Numbered from the stretch's first letter, positions 22,190-30,941 are shown. The stretch: 33,259 bases of DNA from Lachnospiraceae bacterium UBA7179 (GCA_002491195.1 DKVL01000111.1:1-33259), one strand, 5' to 3'. Numbers and translations: made by a program. The notes: generated by a model not told the origin, from the letters alone.

Positions 22190-22795
22190 TTATTTTGTTA
22201 AAACGTGTCTGCAATATTTATTGGAACCACACTTTGGACAATGCAATTTCCGTTTTGTCAATGTGTGTGGTCCCATAATATACTCCCGCATTTCAGGGAC
22301 AAAACGCTCGTGGCACGCAGGACATTCAAATGCTCCTGCGTCCCTGTCCAGAATACAGGCAATGACAATGCCCATGATGATGGTAAGCAGTCCGATACCC
22401 ATCAATAGAAACCGCAGCCATGTTTCCATGACCAGTGCGCCGCTTATGACAAACAAAGGGACTGCCGCAATGATCACAAGTCCTGCAACCATTGCAGACA
22501 ATATTATTTTCTTTTTGCTTTCCTGGGCTTCTTTTACTAAATTCATCATATTTTCCTCCGCTTTCTTTCGATATTCATTCTCCGATACTCTTTCTCCAGC
22601 CAGAAGTTCATTCACAGATAGATCTAATTCATCACATAGTGGAAGTAAGAATGAAACTTCCGGGAACCCGTTTCCGCATTCCCATTTTGAAATTGTCTTA
22701 TCACTGATTCCAAGAATATCCGCCAGCTGTCTTTGTGTGTAGCCTTTTCTTTTGCGTTCTGCGGCGATAAACCTGCCGATTTTTATTTGATCCAT
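22190..22795 (-). CDS. Membrane-anchored XRE regulator with a C-terminal zinc ribbon
   Basis: A 201-aa protein. Residues 5-62 are an XRE helix-turn-helix (YTQRQLADILGISDKTISKW, ECGNGFPEVSFLLPLCDEL). Residues 90-150 hold two membrane helices (LSAMVAGLVIIAAVPLFVIS and RFLLMGIGLLTIIMGIVIAC). The end has CPAC and CPKCG, plus two more Cys-like positions, forming a zinc ribbon. HTH-TM-zinc ribbon proteins are common in Clostridia, with unknown signals. AGGAGGG before ATG 22795 decides the start over a Met 11 residues upstream. It lies downstream of tyrS on the same strand with 149 bp between. Confidence 0.85.
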   Translation of the reverse strand: MDQIKIGRFIAAERKRKGYTQRQLADILGISDKTISKWECGNGFPEVSFLLPLCDELDLSVNELLAGERVSENEYRKKAEENMMNLVKEAQESKKKIILSAMVAGLVIIAAVPLFVISGALVMETWLRFLLMGIGLLTIIMGIVIACILDRDAGAFECPACHERFVPEMREYIMGPHTLTKRKLHCPKCGSNKYCRHVLTK

Positions 22796-22853
22796 AAAAC
22801 CCTCCTTTCTGATTTCATGATAGCCCATTCTGTTTTATTTTACACCCACATAG

Positions 22854-22886
22854 CGTAGAATATGGCGGGTTTCTGCGGATTCTACG
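22854..22886. repeat. 8-bp inverted repeat in the XRE gene promoter region
   Basis: CGTAGAAT (22854-22861) and ATTCTACG (22879-22886) are complementary around 17 bases, in the 149-bp gap between tyrS and the XRE gene. It is either a tyrS terminator remnant or an operator for the XRE gene; no U-run is seen. Confidence 0.45.
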
Positions 22887-22944
22887 TTCCGTAGAGCCCG
22901 TTTGCTGAATATCAATACGCACCGAACCACCGGAACATATACAA

Positions 22945-24174
22945 TTAAATCAATAACAGTTTCACGAATTTCTTCTTGCCAATGCGGAGTACGTCTCCGT
23001 TCTCAATGGACTCTTCCATACTGGTGACGGGTACGCCGTTTTTGCGGACTCCACCCTGTGCAACCAGTCTTCGCAGTTCACTTCCGCTGTTCACCAGGCC
23101 GCTCTCCACAAACGGGGTAAGACAATCAAACAGATTCCTCTGCCGCGCTGCAATTTCAAGGCTCTCTACCTCCTGTGGAATCTCTTTTTTGGTAAATGCT
23201 TCCTCAAAAAATCTTTCTCCCGCCGCAGCTTCTTCCGGTGTGTGGTATAGGGAAGTGACAGTCCTGGCCAGCAGAAGCTTACTCTCCTTGGGATTCTGCC
23301 CTGCCGCCAGAGCGGCCTTTATCTCATCCAGCTCTTCCGGTAGAATATCCGTGGTTAACTCAAAATATTTTATAATGATGCCATCTGGTATCTGCATGAC
23401 CTTACGGAACATGGTTCTGGCATCTTCGTCAATACCAATGTAATTTCCCAGACTCTTGCTCATCTTCTCCACACCATCGATTCCCTCCAGAATCGGCATA
23501 AACAATGCTGCCTGAGGCTCCATTCCGCTATTCTTTTGAAGACTTCTTCCCATCAGGATATTAAATGTCTGGTCTGTTCCTCCAAGCTCCAGATCCGCTT
23601 CCAGCACCACCGAATCATATGCCTGCATCAACGGGTAAAAGAACTCATGCAGGCCGATGGGAACATTGTTGTGGAAGCGATTCTCAAAATCATCCCGCTC
23701 TAACATTCTTGCTACTGTAATGGTAGATGCCAGCTTCAGCACCTCATCAAGCCGTAGCAGTTCCAGCCATTCCCCATTGTAGCGCACCTGGGTTTTCTCC
23801 CTGTCCAATATGCGAAAAATCTGTTCCTGATAGGTCTGGGCATTCACCAATACCTCTTGCTCCGTCATGGCTTTACGTCCCTTTGACTTACCCGTGGGGT
23901 CTCCGATTTTAGCAGTGAAATCACCGATCACAATAACTATCGTATGTCCCATATCCTGCAGCTGCTTTAACTTGCGAAGCACTACCGCGTGTCCGATGTG
24001 AATGTCTGGAGCGCTGGGATCCATACCAAATTTCACAGTAAGGGGTTTGCCTGTGAGAATACTATTCCTAAGCTTTGCCTCCAGTTCCTCCTCTCCCACA
24101 AGATTCACTGCTCCCTGCTTGATAATACGCATCTGGTGTTTTACATGTTGTTTGATTGTTTCATTGGCTGTCAT
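22945..24174 (-). CDS. tyrS: Tyrosyl-tRNA synthetase
   Basis: A 409-aa class I synthetase that attaches tyrosine to tRNA-Tyr. HIGH at residues 59-62 and KMSKS at 237-241 are intact. VIGDFTAKIGDPTGKSKGR and the GGTDQTFNILMGR segment (about 198-210) fit the TyrZ-type bacterial TyrRS rather than the classic TyrS type. The C-terminal SGSELRRLVAQGGVRKNGVP is an S4 RNA-binding domain. GGAAAGGAAG precedes the ATG. A tyrosine T-box leader lies upstream (24387-24697), with a structured repeat in between. Confidence 0.96.
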   Translation of the reverse strand: MTANETIKQHVKHQMRIIKQGAVNLVGEEELEAKLRNSILTGKPLTVKFGMDPSAPDIHIGHAVVLRKLKQLQDMGHTIVIVIGDFTAKIGDPTGKSKGRKAMTEQEVLVNAQTYQEQIFRILDREKTQVRYNGEWLELLRLDEVLKLASTITVARMLERDDFENRFHNNVPIGLHEFFYPLMQAYDSVVLEADLELGGTDQTFNILMGRSLQKNSGMEPQAALFMPILEGIDGVEKMSKSLGNYIGIDEDARTMFRKVMQIPDGIIIKYFELTTDILPEELDEIKAALAAGQNPKESKLLLARTVTSLYHTPEEAAAGERFFEEAFTKKEIPQEVESLEIAARQRNLFDCLTPFVESGLVNSGSELRRLVAQGGVRKNGVPVTSMEESIENGDVLRIGKKKFVKLLLI

Positions 24175-24276
24175 TTTTTCTTCCTTTCCGAGGTCCTATG
24201 CCTCTGCAAATCGATTATTTCTTTCAATTCCAGTGAGACTAAGACAACCAATGAATGTTACTGTATTTACAGTGTC

Positions 24277-24383
24277 ATGCGCAATCGAGCAGGGAAGTCC
24301 CATCTTCCCTACTCGACGCGCAACCCGTGCGCTGCCTTAGCGGCATATTTCCAGATGCGTAGCATCTTGTGCTCGGGTCTGTG
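24277..24383 (-). repeat. Structured dispersed repeat, copy C, inside the tyrS mRNA leader
   Basis: Read on the minus strand it has CACAGACCCGAGC, a hairpin AGATGC-TAC-GCATCT, the shared core GGAAATATGCCGCTAAGG, GCACGGGT, and CGAGTAGGGAAG. ACCCGAGC and GCACGGGT pair with one mismatch. CGAGTAGGGAAG (24315-24304) pairs with CTTCCCTGCTCG (24297-24286), 12 bp with one G-U. It begins just past the T-box terminator and ends about 100 bp before the tyrS ATG, so it is part of every full-length tyrS transcript. Confidence 0.6.
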
Positions 24384-24386
24384 TAT

Positions 24387-24697
24387 AAAAAAACTCCCGC
24401 CCTTCAAAAGGACGAGAGTTTAATGATCTCGCGATACCACCTAATGTTTATAGACAGCTCACACTGTCCACCTCTTCGAGTACGACCTTGCGGCTTATAC
24501 TCTAGCACGTTAACGGATGCAGGAACCGTCGCAGCCTACTATCCACAGTCTTGCGGAATTTGGTGCGAAGCTCAAAGATGTATTCACACAAAGCTTCCCA
24601 TGCGCCTCTCATCAACCGGCTGCTTTCTGTATGTTTCCCTTTATGCTACTTCTTCTTATCATTGCTTTTCTTAATCAAATCACTTGAATATGAAATT
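24387..24697 (-). ncRNA. Tyrosine T-box riboswitch of tyrS
   Basis: Read on the minus strand the leader has an AGAAAGC/GAGAGGCG stem I region and the specifier context GUGAA-UAC-A, with UAC (Tyr) at 24582-24580. The T-box sequence TAGGTGGTATCGCGAG lies at about 24444-24429. The terminator AACTC...GGGAGTT with its U-run is at 24421-24387. Uncharged tRNA-Tyr pairs with the specifier and the T-box, favouring the antiterminator, so tyrS is expressed when Tyr-tRNA is low. This is the known mechanism of the family; the assignment rests on matches to its consensus. Confidence 0.93.
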
Positions 24698-24703
24698 AGG
24701 TCT

Positions 24704-24733
24704 ATTATAAACACAAATAAAAATGTTTGTCAA
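24704..24733 (-). promoter_or_regulatory. Promoter of the tyrS T-box transcript
   Basis: On the minus strand TTGACA (24733-24728) and TATAAT (24709-24704) are both perfect, 18 bp apart. The start of transcription would fall near 24697. The neighbouring 24734-24925 holds no recognisable gene; it must carry the promoter of the rightward lipoprotein. Confidence 0.85.
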
Positions 24734-24925
24734 GCAACTATTTCTTCAAAATTGTTTTACAACCATACTTCCTGCCATGTTCATTTCATGTTATAATTCA
24801 TGACAAGGAAAACTTGTGCAGCAGGTTTATTGTTTGTTACATAACACAATAGAAGACATAAGGGCAAACTCATATACTATATGCTTAGCATTTTTAAAGG
24901 TTTGCAAATCTGCGGAGGTGTTGTA

Positions 24926-26095
24926 GTGATCAGAAAGAGAATTGATGTGCGATACAGGAAATTTTCAAGAGTAGCAGGAATAATAGTTGTATTTTTTCTA
25001 TGCACATTCTTTATGGGGGCGTGCGAATACTCCAGGGAAGAGAAGCAGCAGATGCAGCAAATATCTCAGACTGCGAAAACGAACGCCGTGAATTATATCT
25101 TAGAGAAATATGGTTTTGCAACGGAGGCTGTCAAAGCGGATGTGTGCACAGAACGGGATGGAGCTTTCGCCCACCCTTCCATCACAGGCTGCGCTGTAGT
25201 TACCATGGAGTACGAAGGAAAAAGTTTCAAGGTTCATATCAGCGGAGAGGATGATACGACACAGGGTACCGATGATTTTCAGTATGATGTGATAGCAGAA
25301 GATGCCAAAGAGTATTTTGCCTCTTTGCTGGGATATGAGATCTATGACATTTATCTGGAATATAAAGACGAGCCGATCATAGGAGATCCATATTCGGATC
25401 GGCAGGAGCGCAATCTTATTAATGAGCTGTATCAGGCTGGCGATTTTGGAAGTTTTATACAGCGTCATCCTATAAGTGTCAGTCTTAGTGATTGTAAGAA
25501 TCAGGATTTTACAGATTTTCCGACAAGGAATCCAAAGATAACATCTTATCTGGAGAAATGTGCCGAAGAATATGACACAAAAGTGATATTGATTTCTTAC
25601 AGGGATGAGGCGGATTATCAGAACGGATATAAACATACTTATGGTTCGGGGCGGATATTGCATTTTGATATCGAGCAGGATGGTATGTATATCTCTTCGT
25701 ATATAGGGTTTGAGAAAGACAGTACAGAATATGCGCGTTTTGAACTGCAGGAGTACGATGGCATATTCATCAGCTGCACTGACCAGGCAGATGGGAACGA
25801 CCTGACAGTTTCCCGCAGTCAGAAAGAATGGCTGGATCTGGGAGAAACGAAAAAAGCGCCGACATCAGAGGTATATACGATCCAGAGGGAACAATCCGGT
25901 GAGATCACTGTTTATATCCCATATGAGAGGTTTTGGGAGGACTGGAACGGGCGAAGGGTATTTGTTCAGCATGAGACCAAAGACAAATGGTTCCAGTACG
26001 ATGTGAATCTTACACCTACAAAAGATAAGAAGTATCTGTTTTTTACATATACCAATTTCTCCGGCGAAGGGTTTGATTTTGCGGTGTTTCCGTAA
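24926..26095 (+). CDS. Predicted lipoprotein, 389 aa, unknown function
   Basis: A secreted lipoprotein. A basic start (MIRKRIDVRYRKF) leads into a hydrophobic core and a lipobox FMGAC with Cys33, so the protein would be lipid-anchored outside the membrane. The mature part is soluble and acidic, with many Asp, Tyr and Glu, and no repeat or known catalytic motif that I recognise. The GTG at 24926 is chosen because GGAGGTG lies 5 bp upstream; a Met 15 codons earlier has no ribosome site. It stands alone, 233 bp before the C39-like gene. Confidence 0.75.
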   Translation: MIRKRIDVRYRKFSRVAGIIVVFFLCTFFMGACEYSREEKQQMQQISQTAKTNAVNYILEKYGFATEAVKADVCTERDGAFAHPSITGCAVVTMEYEGKSFKVHISGEDDTTQGTDDFQYDVIAEDAKEYFASLLGYEIYDIYLEYKDEPIIGDPYSDRQERNLINELYQAGDFGSFIQRHPISVSLSDCKNQDFTDFPTRNPKITSYLEKCAEEYDTKVILISYRDEADYQNGYKHTYGSGRILHFDIEQDGMYISSYIGFEKDSTEYARFELQEYDGIFISCTDQADGNDLTVSRSQKEWLDLGETKKAPTSEVYTIQREQSGEITVYIPYERFWEDWNGRRVFVQHETKDKWFQYDVNLTPTKDKKYLFFTYTNFSGEGFDFAVFP

Positions 26096-26274
26096 AATAC
26101 ATTGATGTGAAACGCAAAGTCAGCGAAACGCGTACTGACCAATTTCTAATGCTTTTTTCTGTTGGATCAGGAATGTTCGTTGTGAGAGGTCTTCAGTCAG
26201 AGATACAATCAGGGTTAAAGTGTGATAGAAATATTAGGATTATTGTGATATGATATTAGCAGTTGTGGATTCCC

Positions 26275-26291
26275 TTACAAATTTTTTGTAA
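26275..26291. repeat. Small palindrome in the 233-bp gap after the lipoprotein
   Basis: TTACAAA (26275-26281) pairs with TTTGTAA (26285-26291). It lies 38 bp ahead of the C39-like gene. The rest of 26096-26328 shows only a TATGAT-like box near 26250. Confidence 0.3.
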
Positions 26292-26328
26292 CGAGGACAG
26301 AAGACAATGAGATAAGGAGAAGATCATA

Positions 26329-26685
26329 ATGGAACTGGTAATGCAGCCAACTTTTGAAACCTGTGGTCAGGCGTGTATCGCAATGATCACGGGGAAGAAT
26401 ATCGAGGAAGTAATCAAAGATATGAAGACCAGTGGACCGACAAGTATCGGTCAGCTGATTGAAATACTGGACTTTTACGGAGTGAAGCACGCTGAAAAGA
26501 ATACCCGCATCTCAAAAAAGAATCCTGTGCCACAGGAATATTCAATTTTGACAGTGCACACAAATGAAGGATATACGCACTGGATATTACTGTATGACCA
26601 TAAATATTATGACCCCGAATTTGGAATCATTGAAGGCGAGTATACACATGGAAAGATCACATCGTTTCTGGGGATTGGACAATAG
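26329..26685 (+). CDS. Stand-alone C39-like Cys/His protein
   Basis: A 118-aa protein with the core of a papain-like C39 peptidase: Q6 and C12 in QPTFETCGQACIAMITG, H84 in YTHWILLYD and D95 in YYDPEFG. C39 domains normally cleave bacteriocin leader peptides as part of ABC transporters. Here it is short and alone, with no transporter beside it. It may act as an independent peptidase, immunity or pseudopeptidase domain. GGAGAAG lies before the ATG. It is followed after 80 bp by the hybrid kinase. Confidence 0.75.
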   Translation: MELVMQPTFETCGQACIAMITGKNIEEVIKDMKTSGPTSIGQLIEILDFYGVKHAEKNTRISKKNPVPQEYSILTVHTNEGYTHWILLYDHKYYDPEFGIIEGEYTHGKITSFLGIGQ

Positions 26686-26732
26686 GCGCAAAAATAGTTC
26701 AAACAAATCTATAAAGCTGAAATGAATTGTGT

Positions 26733-26738
26733 TATAAT
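26733..26738 (+). promoter_or_regulatory. -10 box upstream of the hybrid kinase
   Basis: A perfect TATAAT, 27 bp before the chosen start codon. No convincing -35 lies at the right distance, so this is a low-confidence promoter. Confidence 0.35.
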
Positions 26739-26765
26739 CATAAACAGAAAAAGGAAGAGATTGAT

Positions 26766-29700
26766 ATGAAAAAATTACGAAAGCTGATAGGATTTTCAAT
26801 TATCCTGACACTGATCTTCATGGTGATCGCACTGTTTCAGTTTGAGATGGAGGAAGATATGTCTCCGCTGCCTGATCAGTTTGAGTATTATCTGGATACT
26901 GGCTGGGCGATGGTTTCATTTCCTTTGGACCAATCTTTTCTGGATAAAAACGGAACAGATCAGATAGCGCCACTGGTTCAGGATACACTGGCAGCAGGGG
27001 ATGCTAAGAAAATCAGACTGCCCTATCGTGAAAAAAGTAACGCAAAAGAGGTTCTTGTTTTTCAGAATACACTGATTGAGAGCTTTGCAGGTATGACTCT
27101 GAGTTTTACAACTTCGGATACCGCTGTGCGCGTGGTGCTGGACGGTGAGACGATCTATCAATATGGGGTACAGGATAAGGGGATAAAGATACCGCCTGGG
27201 CACAGTGAGAATTATGTGCATCTTCCAGATGAGTTTGAGTATGGTGAATTATGGATTGAGCTGATATCGATCCATACGGGTGCAGTGGCAGAGCTTGACA
27301 GGGTTAAGGTTGAGTCGCGGGATACAGTCGTGATCAATGTGATCGGAAGCAGCATTACGGATCTTGGATGCTGTCTCCTGATGTTGTTTATGGCATTTAT
27401 TATGTTCATGCTCGCGCTGATACGGTGGTATACACACCAGCCATCCCGGGGAGAAGTGTTTTTGGGTCTGTCTGGGATAGCGGCAGGTATGTATTATTTT
27501 ATCGAGACAGATACACTGAGTATATTTTATGATATGTATGAAGCATATGCAGTGCAGGAGTATTTACTTTTATTGATTCCATTGTTTCTGGTACTATATT
27601 TTGAACAAAACCTGTGTAAAATATATCCCCGGCGTTTTTCTGTATTGCTGGTGTGCGTGAGTGTCAGTGCGATGTTGCAGATTTTATTGCAGATGCTGCG
27701 TGTATGCGCCATGAAGGATATGGTAAATGTTTCGGCAGTTGCAGTGTGTGCGGTCGGTGTGACGGCGATTGTGAGCCTGATACAGTTTGATTACATACAC
27801 AGGCGCTTAAGAACATTGTTGTCTATACTGTCTGTGGCTGTGCTTCTGTCTGGAACGATTGCAAATATGATCGTGAATCTGGTCTTCAAGGATTCATATG
27901 ACAGTAAAGCAGGGCAATATAGTATGACTGTGTTTGGCATTATGATGGCGGCCGTACATATTTTGCAGCTTTCAAGGGAGTATCGGGAAAATGCTGAGAA
28001 TAATGCGCTTCTTCTGAAAGAAAAAGTTAAAGTGACAGAGCAGCAGAATACGCAGCTCATACTGGCCAAAAAAGACGCAGATGCCGCCAGACAGGAGGCA
28101 TTGGCTGCCAATGAGGCGAAAGGAAAATTTCTGGCGCGTATGTCCCATGAAATCCGCACACCGATCAATGCAGTGCTTGGTATGGACGAGATGATTCTGC
28201 GTGAGACGACAGAGCAGCAGATCAAAGAGTACGCCATGGATATCCATACTGCTGGTCAGACACTGCTGTCGCTGATCAACGACATTCTGGATTTTTCCAA
28301 GATTGAGTCTGGTAAAATGGAGATCGTTCCAGTGGAGTATGATATTAGCAGCATGATCCATGATCTGGCCAATATGACTTCGCGGCGTGCGGATAATAAA
28401 AATATCAAGTTTGAGGTGGAAGTTGATTCTCAGATTCCTTCCCGGTTGTATGGCGATGATGTGCGTATCCGTCAGGTATTGACCAATATTTTAACCAATG
28501 CGGTCAAATATACACATGAGGGGACTGTATGGTTTCGGGTGCAAAGCCGCATAACAGGTGAGATGGCAACGCTGATATTTGAGGTGGAGGACACAGGTAT
28601 TGGTATCCGGGAGGAGGATCTGCCGAAACTTTCGGTGGAGTTTGAGCGCATTGAGGAGGACAGGAATCGTCACATTGAGGGAACCGGACTTGGCATGAGC
28701 ATCACGATTCAGCTGTTAGAGCTTCTTGGCAGCAGGCTACAGGTTGAGAGTGTGTATGGAAAAGGTTCAAAGTTTTACTTTGAGCTGGAGCAAAAGATTG
28801 TCGATCACACACCGATCGGGGATTTTGTGACCAGAGTACAGCAGATTGCAGAACAATACAATTACAGCACAAAATTCTGTGCGCCAGACGCAAAGATACT
28901 GGTTGTCGATGACAATTTTGTCAACCGCAAAGTTCTGCGGAATTTACTGAAAGATACGCTGATTCAGGTGACAGATGCGGAAGGTGGCAGGGAATGTCTG
29001 GAACTGGTGCAGAAAAATCACTTTGACTTAATTTTCCTTGATCACATGATGCCAGAAATGGACGGTGTGGAAACACTCCATCATATAAAGGAACTTTCTG
29101 AATATCCATGTAAAGACACGCCGATTGTTGTGCTGACTGCCAATGCGGTGTCGGGGGCCAGAGAAGCGTATTTATCGGAAGGGTTTGATGATTTTCTCTC
29201 AAAACCGATCGTTCCGAATAAACTTGAAAATATGATCAAAAAAATGCTTCCGGCAGAGCTGCTGCAGGAGGCGGTCAGTGAAGATCATGAAATAAATCTG
29301 CAGACGAAGGGTGAAAGCAGTGGTTCCGAAGATGATCTGGAGGAGCTTCCCCAGATCGATGGTCTGGACTGGCAGTATGCATGGCTGCATCTGCCTGACC
29401 GGAAGCTGCTGGAATATACGGTGAAAGAGTTTTATAGCCAGATTGACTCAGCTGCAGACCGGCTCGAACAGTTTTATAGCCAGATTACGGAGCAAGGGCA
29501 GCTGGAGCAGTACCGGATCCAGGTACATGCGATGAAGAGTCTTGCGGCAACAGTGGGAATCATGCCGCTCTCCGGTGCCGCAAAATTGTTGGAATATGCA
29601 GCAAAAGATGGCAATATGGATGTAGTGATGAATGTCACACCCGCATTCTTGAAGGAGTGGCGCGGTTATCGTCAGAAACTGCAGGGTGTCTTTGGTATAG

Positions 29701-29951
29701 AGGCTGTGGAAGGGAAAGAAATAACTGACACTTCTGTCATTCTGGCACTTGTGGAAATGGTTCGGTTCAGTATGCAGGAGATGGATATTGATCAGGCAGA
29801 CCAGTTGATCGGGCAGCTGCAGACCTATCAGTATCCCAAAGAGATTGAACAGAATATCAAAAGGTTAGCTGAGGCAGTGACAAACCTGAATCCAGAGGAA
29901 GCAGACCAGTTGGCGGCACTTTTAATCAGACAATTGGAACAGAGATCATAG
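26766..29951 (+). CDS. Hybrid sensor histidine kinase with 7TM, receiver and HPt domains
   Basis: A 1061-aa phosphorelay protein. An N-terminal helix (residues 9-25) leads to an extracellular beta-rich region (to about 195) and then seven membrane helices of the 7TMR-DISM type (about 200-400). A coiled coil (about 410-455) is followed by HisKA with H461 in MSHEIRTPINAVLG, an ATPase with DDVRIRQVLTNILTNAVKY (N box), DTGIGIR and GTGLGMS. The receiver has D759 in FLDHMMPEMDG and the Lys in FDDFLSKPI. An HPt domain has H921 in VHAMKSLAATVG. The signal may enter through the extracellular domain. AAGGAAG precedes ATG 26766, chosen over a Met 13 codons earlier. The next gene starts 29 bp after its stop. 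Confidence 0.93.
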   Translation: MKKLRKLIGFSIILTLIFMVIALFQFEMEEDMSPLPDQFEYYLDTGWAMVSFPLDQSFLDKNGTDQIAPLVQDTLAAGDAKKIRLPYREKSNAKEVLVFQNTLIESFAGMTLSFTTSDTAVRVVLDGETIYQYGVQDKGIKIPPGHSENYVHLPDEFEYGELWIELISIHTGAVAELDRVKVESRDTVVINVIGSSITDLGCCLLMLFMAFIMFMLALIRWYTHQPSRGEVFLGLSGIAAGMYYFIETDTLSIFYDMYEAYAVQEYLLLLIPLFLVLYFEQNLCKIYPRRFSVLLVCVSVSAMLQILLQMLRVCAMKDMVNVSAVAVCAVGVTAIVSLIQFDYIHRRLRTLLSILSVAVLLSGTIANMIVNLVFKDSYDSKAGQYSMTVFGIMMAAVHILQLSREYRENAENNALLLKEKVKVTEQQNTQLILAKKDADAARQEALAANEAKGKFLARMSHEIRTPINAVLGMDEMILRETTEQQIKEYAMDIHTAGQTLLSLINDILDFSKIESGKMEIVPVEYDISSMIHDLANMTSRRADNKNIKFEVEVDSQIPSRLYGDDVRIRQVLTNILTNAVKYTHEGTVWFRVQSRITGEMATLIFEVEDTGIGIREEDLPKLSVEFERIEEDRNRHIEGTGLGMSITIQLLELLGSRLQVESVYGKGSKFYFELEQKIVDHTPIGDFVTRVQQIAEQYNYSTKFCAPDAKILVVDDNFVNRKVLRNLLKDTLIQVTDAEGGRECLELVQKNHFDLIFLDHMMPEMDGVETLHHIKELSEYPCKDTPIVVLTANAVSGAREAYLSEGFDDFLSKPIVPNKLENMIKKMLPAELLQEAVSEDHEINLQTKGESSGSEDDLEELPQIDGLDWQYAWLHLPDRKLLEYTVKEFYSQIDSAADRLEQFYSQITEQGQLEQYRIQVHAMKSLAATVGIMPLSGAAKLLEYAAKDGNMDVVMNVTPAFLKEWRGYRQKLQGVFGIEAVEGKEITDTSVILALVEMVRFSMQEMDIDQADQLIGQLQTYQYPKEIEQNIKRLAEAVTNLNPEEADQLAALLIRQLEQRS

Positions 29952-29980
29952 AAATTCATATGAATTGAAGGAGAATGGAA

Positions 29981-30778
29981 ATGAAAAAAATATTATTGAT
30001 CGGAAAAATGAACAACGTGGTGAAAGAGACAAATCAGTTTTTGTCGCAGTACTTTCATGTACAGTTATGTTCTGAAAATGCAAATGTCCTGGAAGGAATG
30101 ATCAAGATTGTGAATCCCGATCTGGTTTTGATCAGTCTGATTGGTGCCTATGATATTGATACCTCTATATTCTATCTGCTGAGTAACCAGTATGCACAGG
30201 TTCCGGTCCTGACCATTGGCACAAAGGAGGAGAGCGATCATTTCTTCAAGTATTACGAGAGCAGCCAGTTTGAAAATCTGATTCGTCCGGTTGAAAATAC
30301 GGTGATCATGGAGGCTGTGTGCAGACGCCTTGGATTGGATGGAAAGGCAGTCGAGGAGGAGGCTGTGGAAGAGAAAAAGGAGATTACTGCAAAAAAGCGG
30401 ATTTTGGTGGTGGATGATAATGGCACTGCACTGCGAACGATGAAGGCAATGCTTGAAGACCGCTATGAAGTTGCTGTGGCAATTTCCGGCGCACAGGCAA
30501 TGACTTCCATTGGGAAACAGCGTCCCGATCTGATCCTGCTTGACTATGAGATGCCAGTCTGCGATGGCAGGATGACGCTGGAGATGATACGCGCTGATGA
30601 GGAGATGAAGGATATTCCGGTCATATTTCTGACAGCTGTCAATGACCGGGATAATATTGAGGCTGTGCTGAAGCTAAAGCCAGCGGGATATTTCCTGAAG
30701 CCGCCAGCAAAGGAGCGGCTGGTGGCGGAGATTGATAAGGTGTTGAACGTATGTCAGGGAAGTTTCCCCACTCCGTAA
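29981..30778 (+). CDS. Two-receiver response regulator; first receiver degenerate
   Basis: A 265-aa protein with no output domain. Residues 1-115 resemble a receiver, but the phospho-acceptor position reads ISLIGAY, and the acidic pair is missing, so it is a pseudo-receiver. Residues 125-262 form a canonical receiver: ILVVDDN, D188 in LLDYEMPVCDG, FLTA and a KPP motif. AAGGAG lies 7 bp before ATG 29981; an ATG at 29975 is too close. It follows the hybrid kinase directly, so phosphate from its HPt (H921) probably reaches D188. The pseudo-receiver may serve as a docking domain. Confidence 0.88.
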   Translation: MKKILLIGKMNNVVKETNQFLSQYFHVQLCSENANVLEGMIKIVNPDLVLISLIGAYDIDTSIFYLLSNQYAQVPVLTIGTKEESDHFFKYYESSQFENLIRPVENTVIMEAVCRRLGLDGKAVEEEAVEEKKEITAKKRILVVDDNGTALRTMKAMLEDRYEVAVAISGAQAMTSIGKQRPDLILLDYEMPVCDGRMTLEMIRADEEMKDIPVIFLTAVNDRDNIEAVLKLKPAGYFLKPPAKERLVAEIDKVLNVCQGSFPTP

Positions 30779-30810
30779 CCGAAAGAAAACATCTTACCCT
30801 TGCTCTGTGT

Positions 30811-30872
30811 GATACAGACGATCATTTCTTATTGATTCCGCGGAGGATCATTGTTATTGATGTGTCTGTATC
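30811..30872. repeat. 9-bp inverted repeat between convergent genes
   Basis: GATACAGAC (30811-30819) and GTCTGTATC (30864-30872) are perfect complements, 44 bp apart, between the response regulator and the PHP gene. It may serve as a two-way terminator arm; no U-run is present. Confidence 0.5.
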
Positions 30873-30941
30873 CCACTGCTGATTTCCTTTTTGGTACAGC
30901 GCAATCCGGGAATCATATTTTTCATTGATGATATCGATTAT
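30822..30941 (-). pseudogene. Possible gene remnant; C-terminal-like 39-aa open frame
   Basis: The minus strand has an open frame without a start codon between a TGA at 30942-30944 and a TGA at 30822-30824. It contains YDSRIALYQKGNQQWDTDTS and then ITMILRGINKK, a coding-like composition. It overlaps the end of the PHP gene by 20 bp in another frame. It also lies within an inverted repeat GATACAGAC (30811-30819) / GTCTGTATC (30864-30872). I do not recognise the family; it may be chance. Confidence 0.3.
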
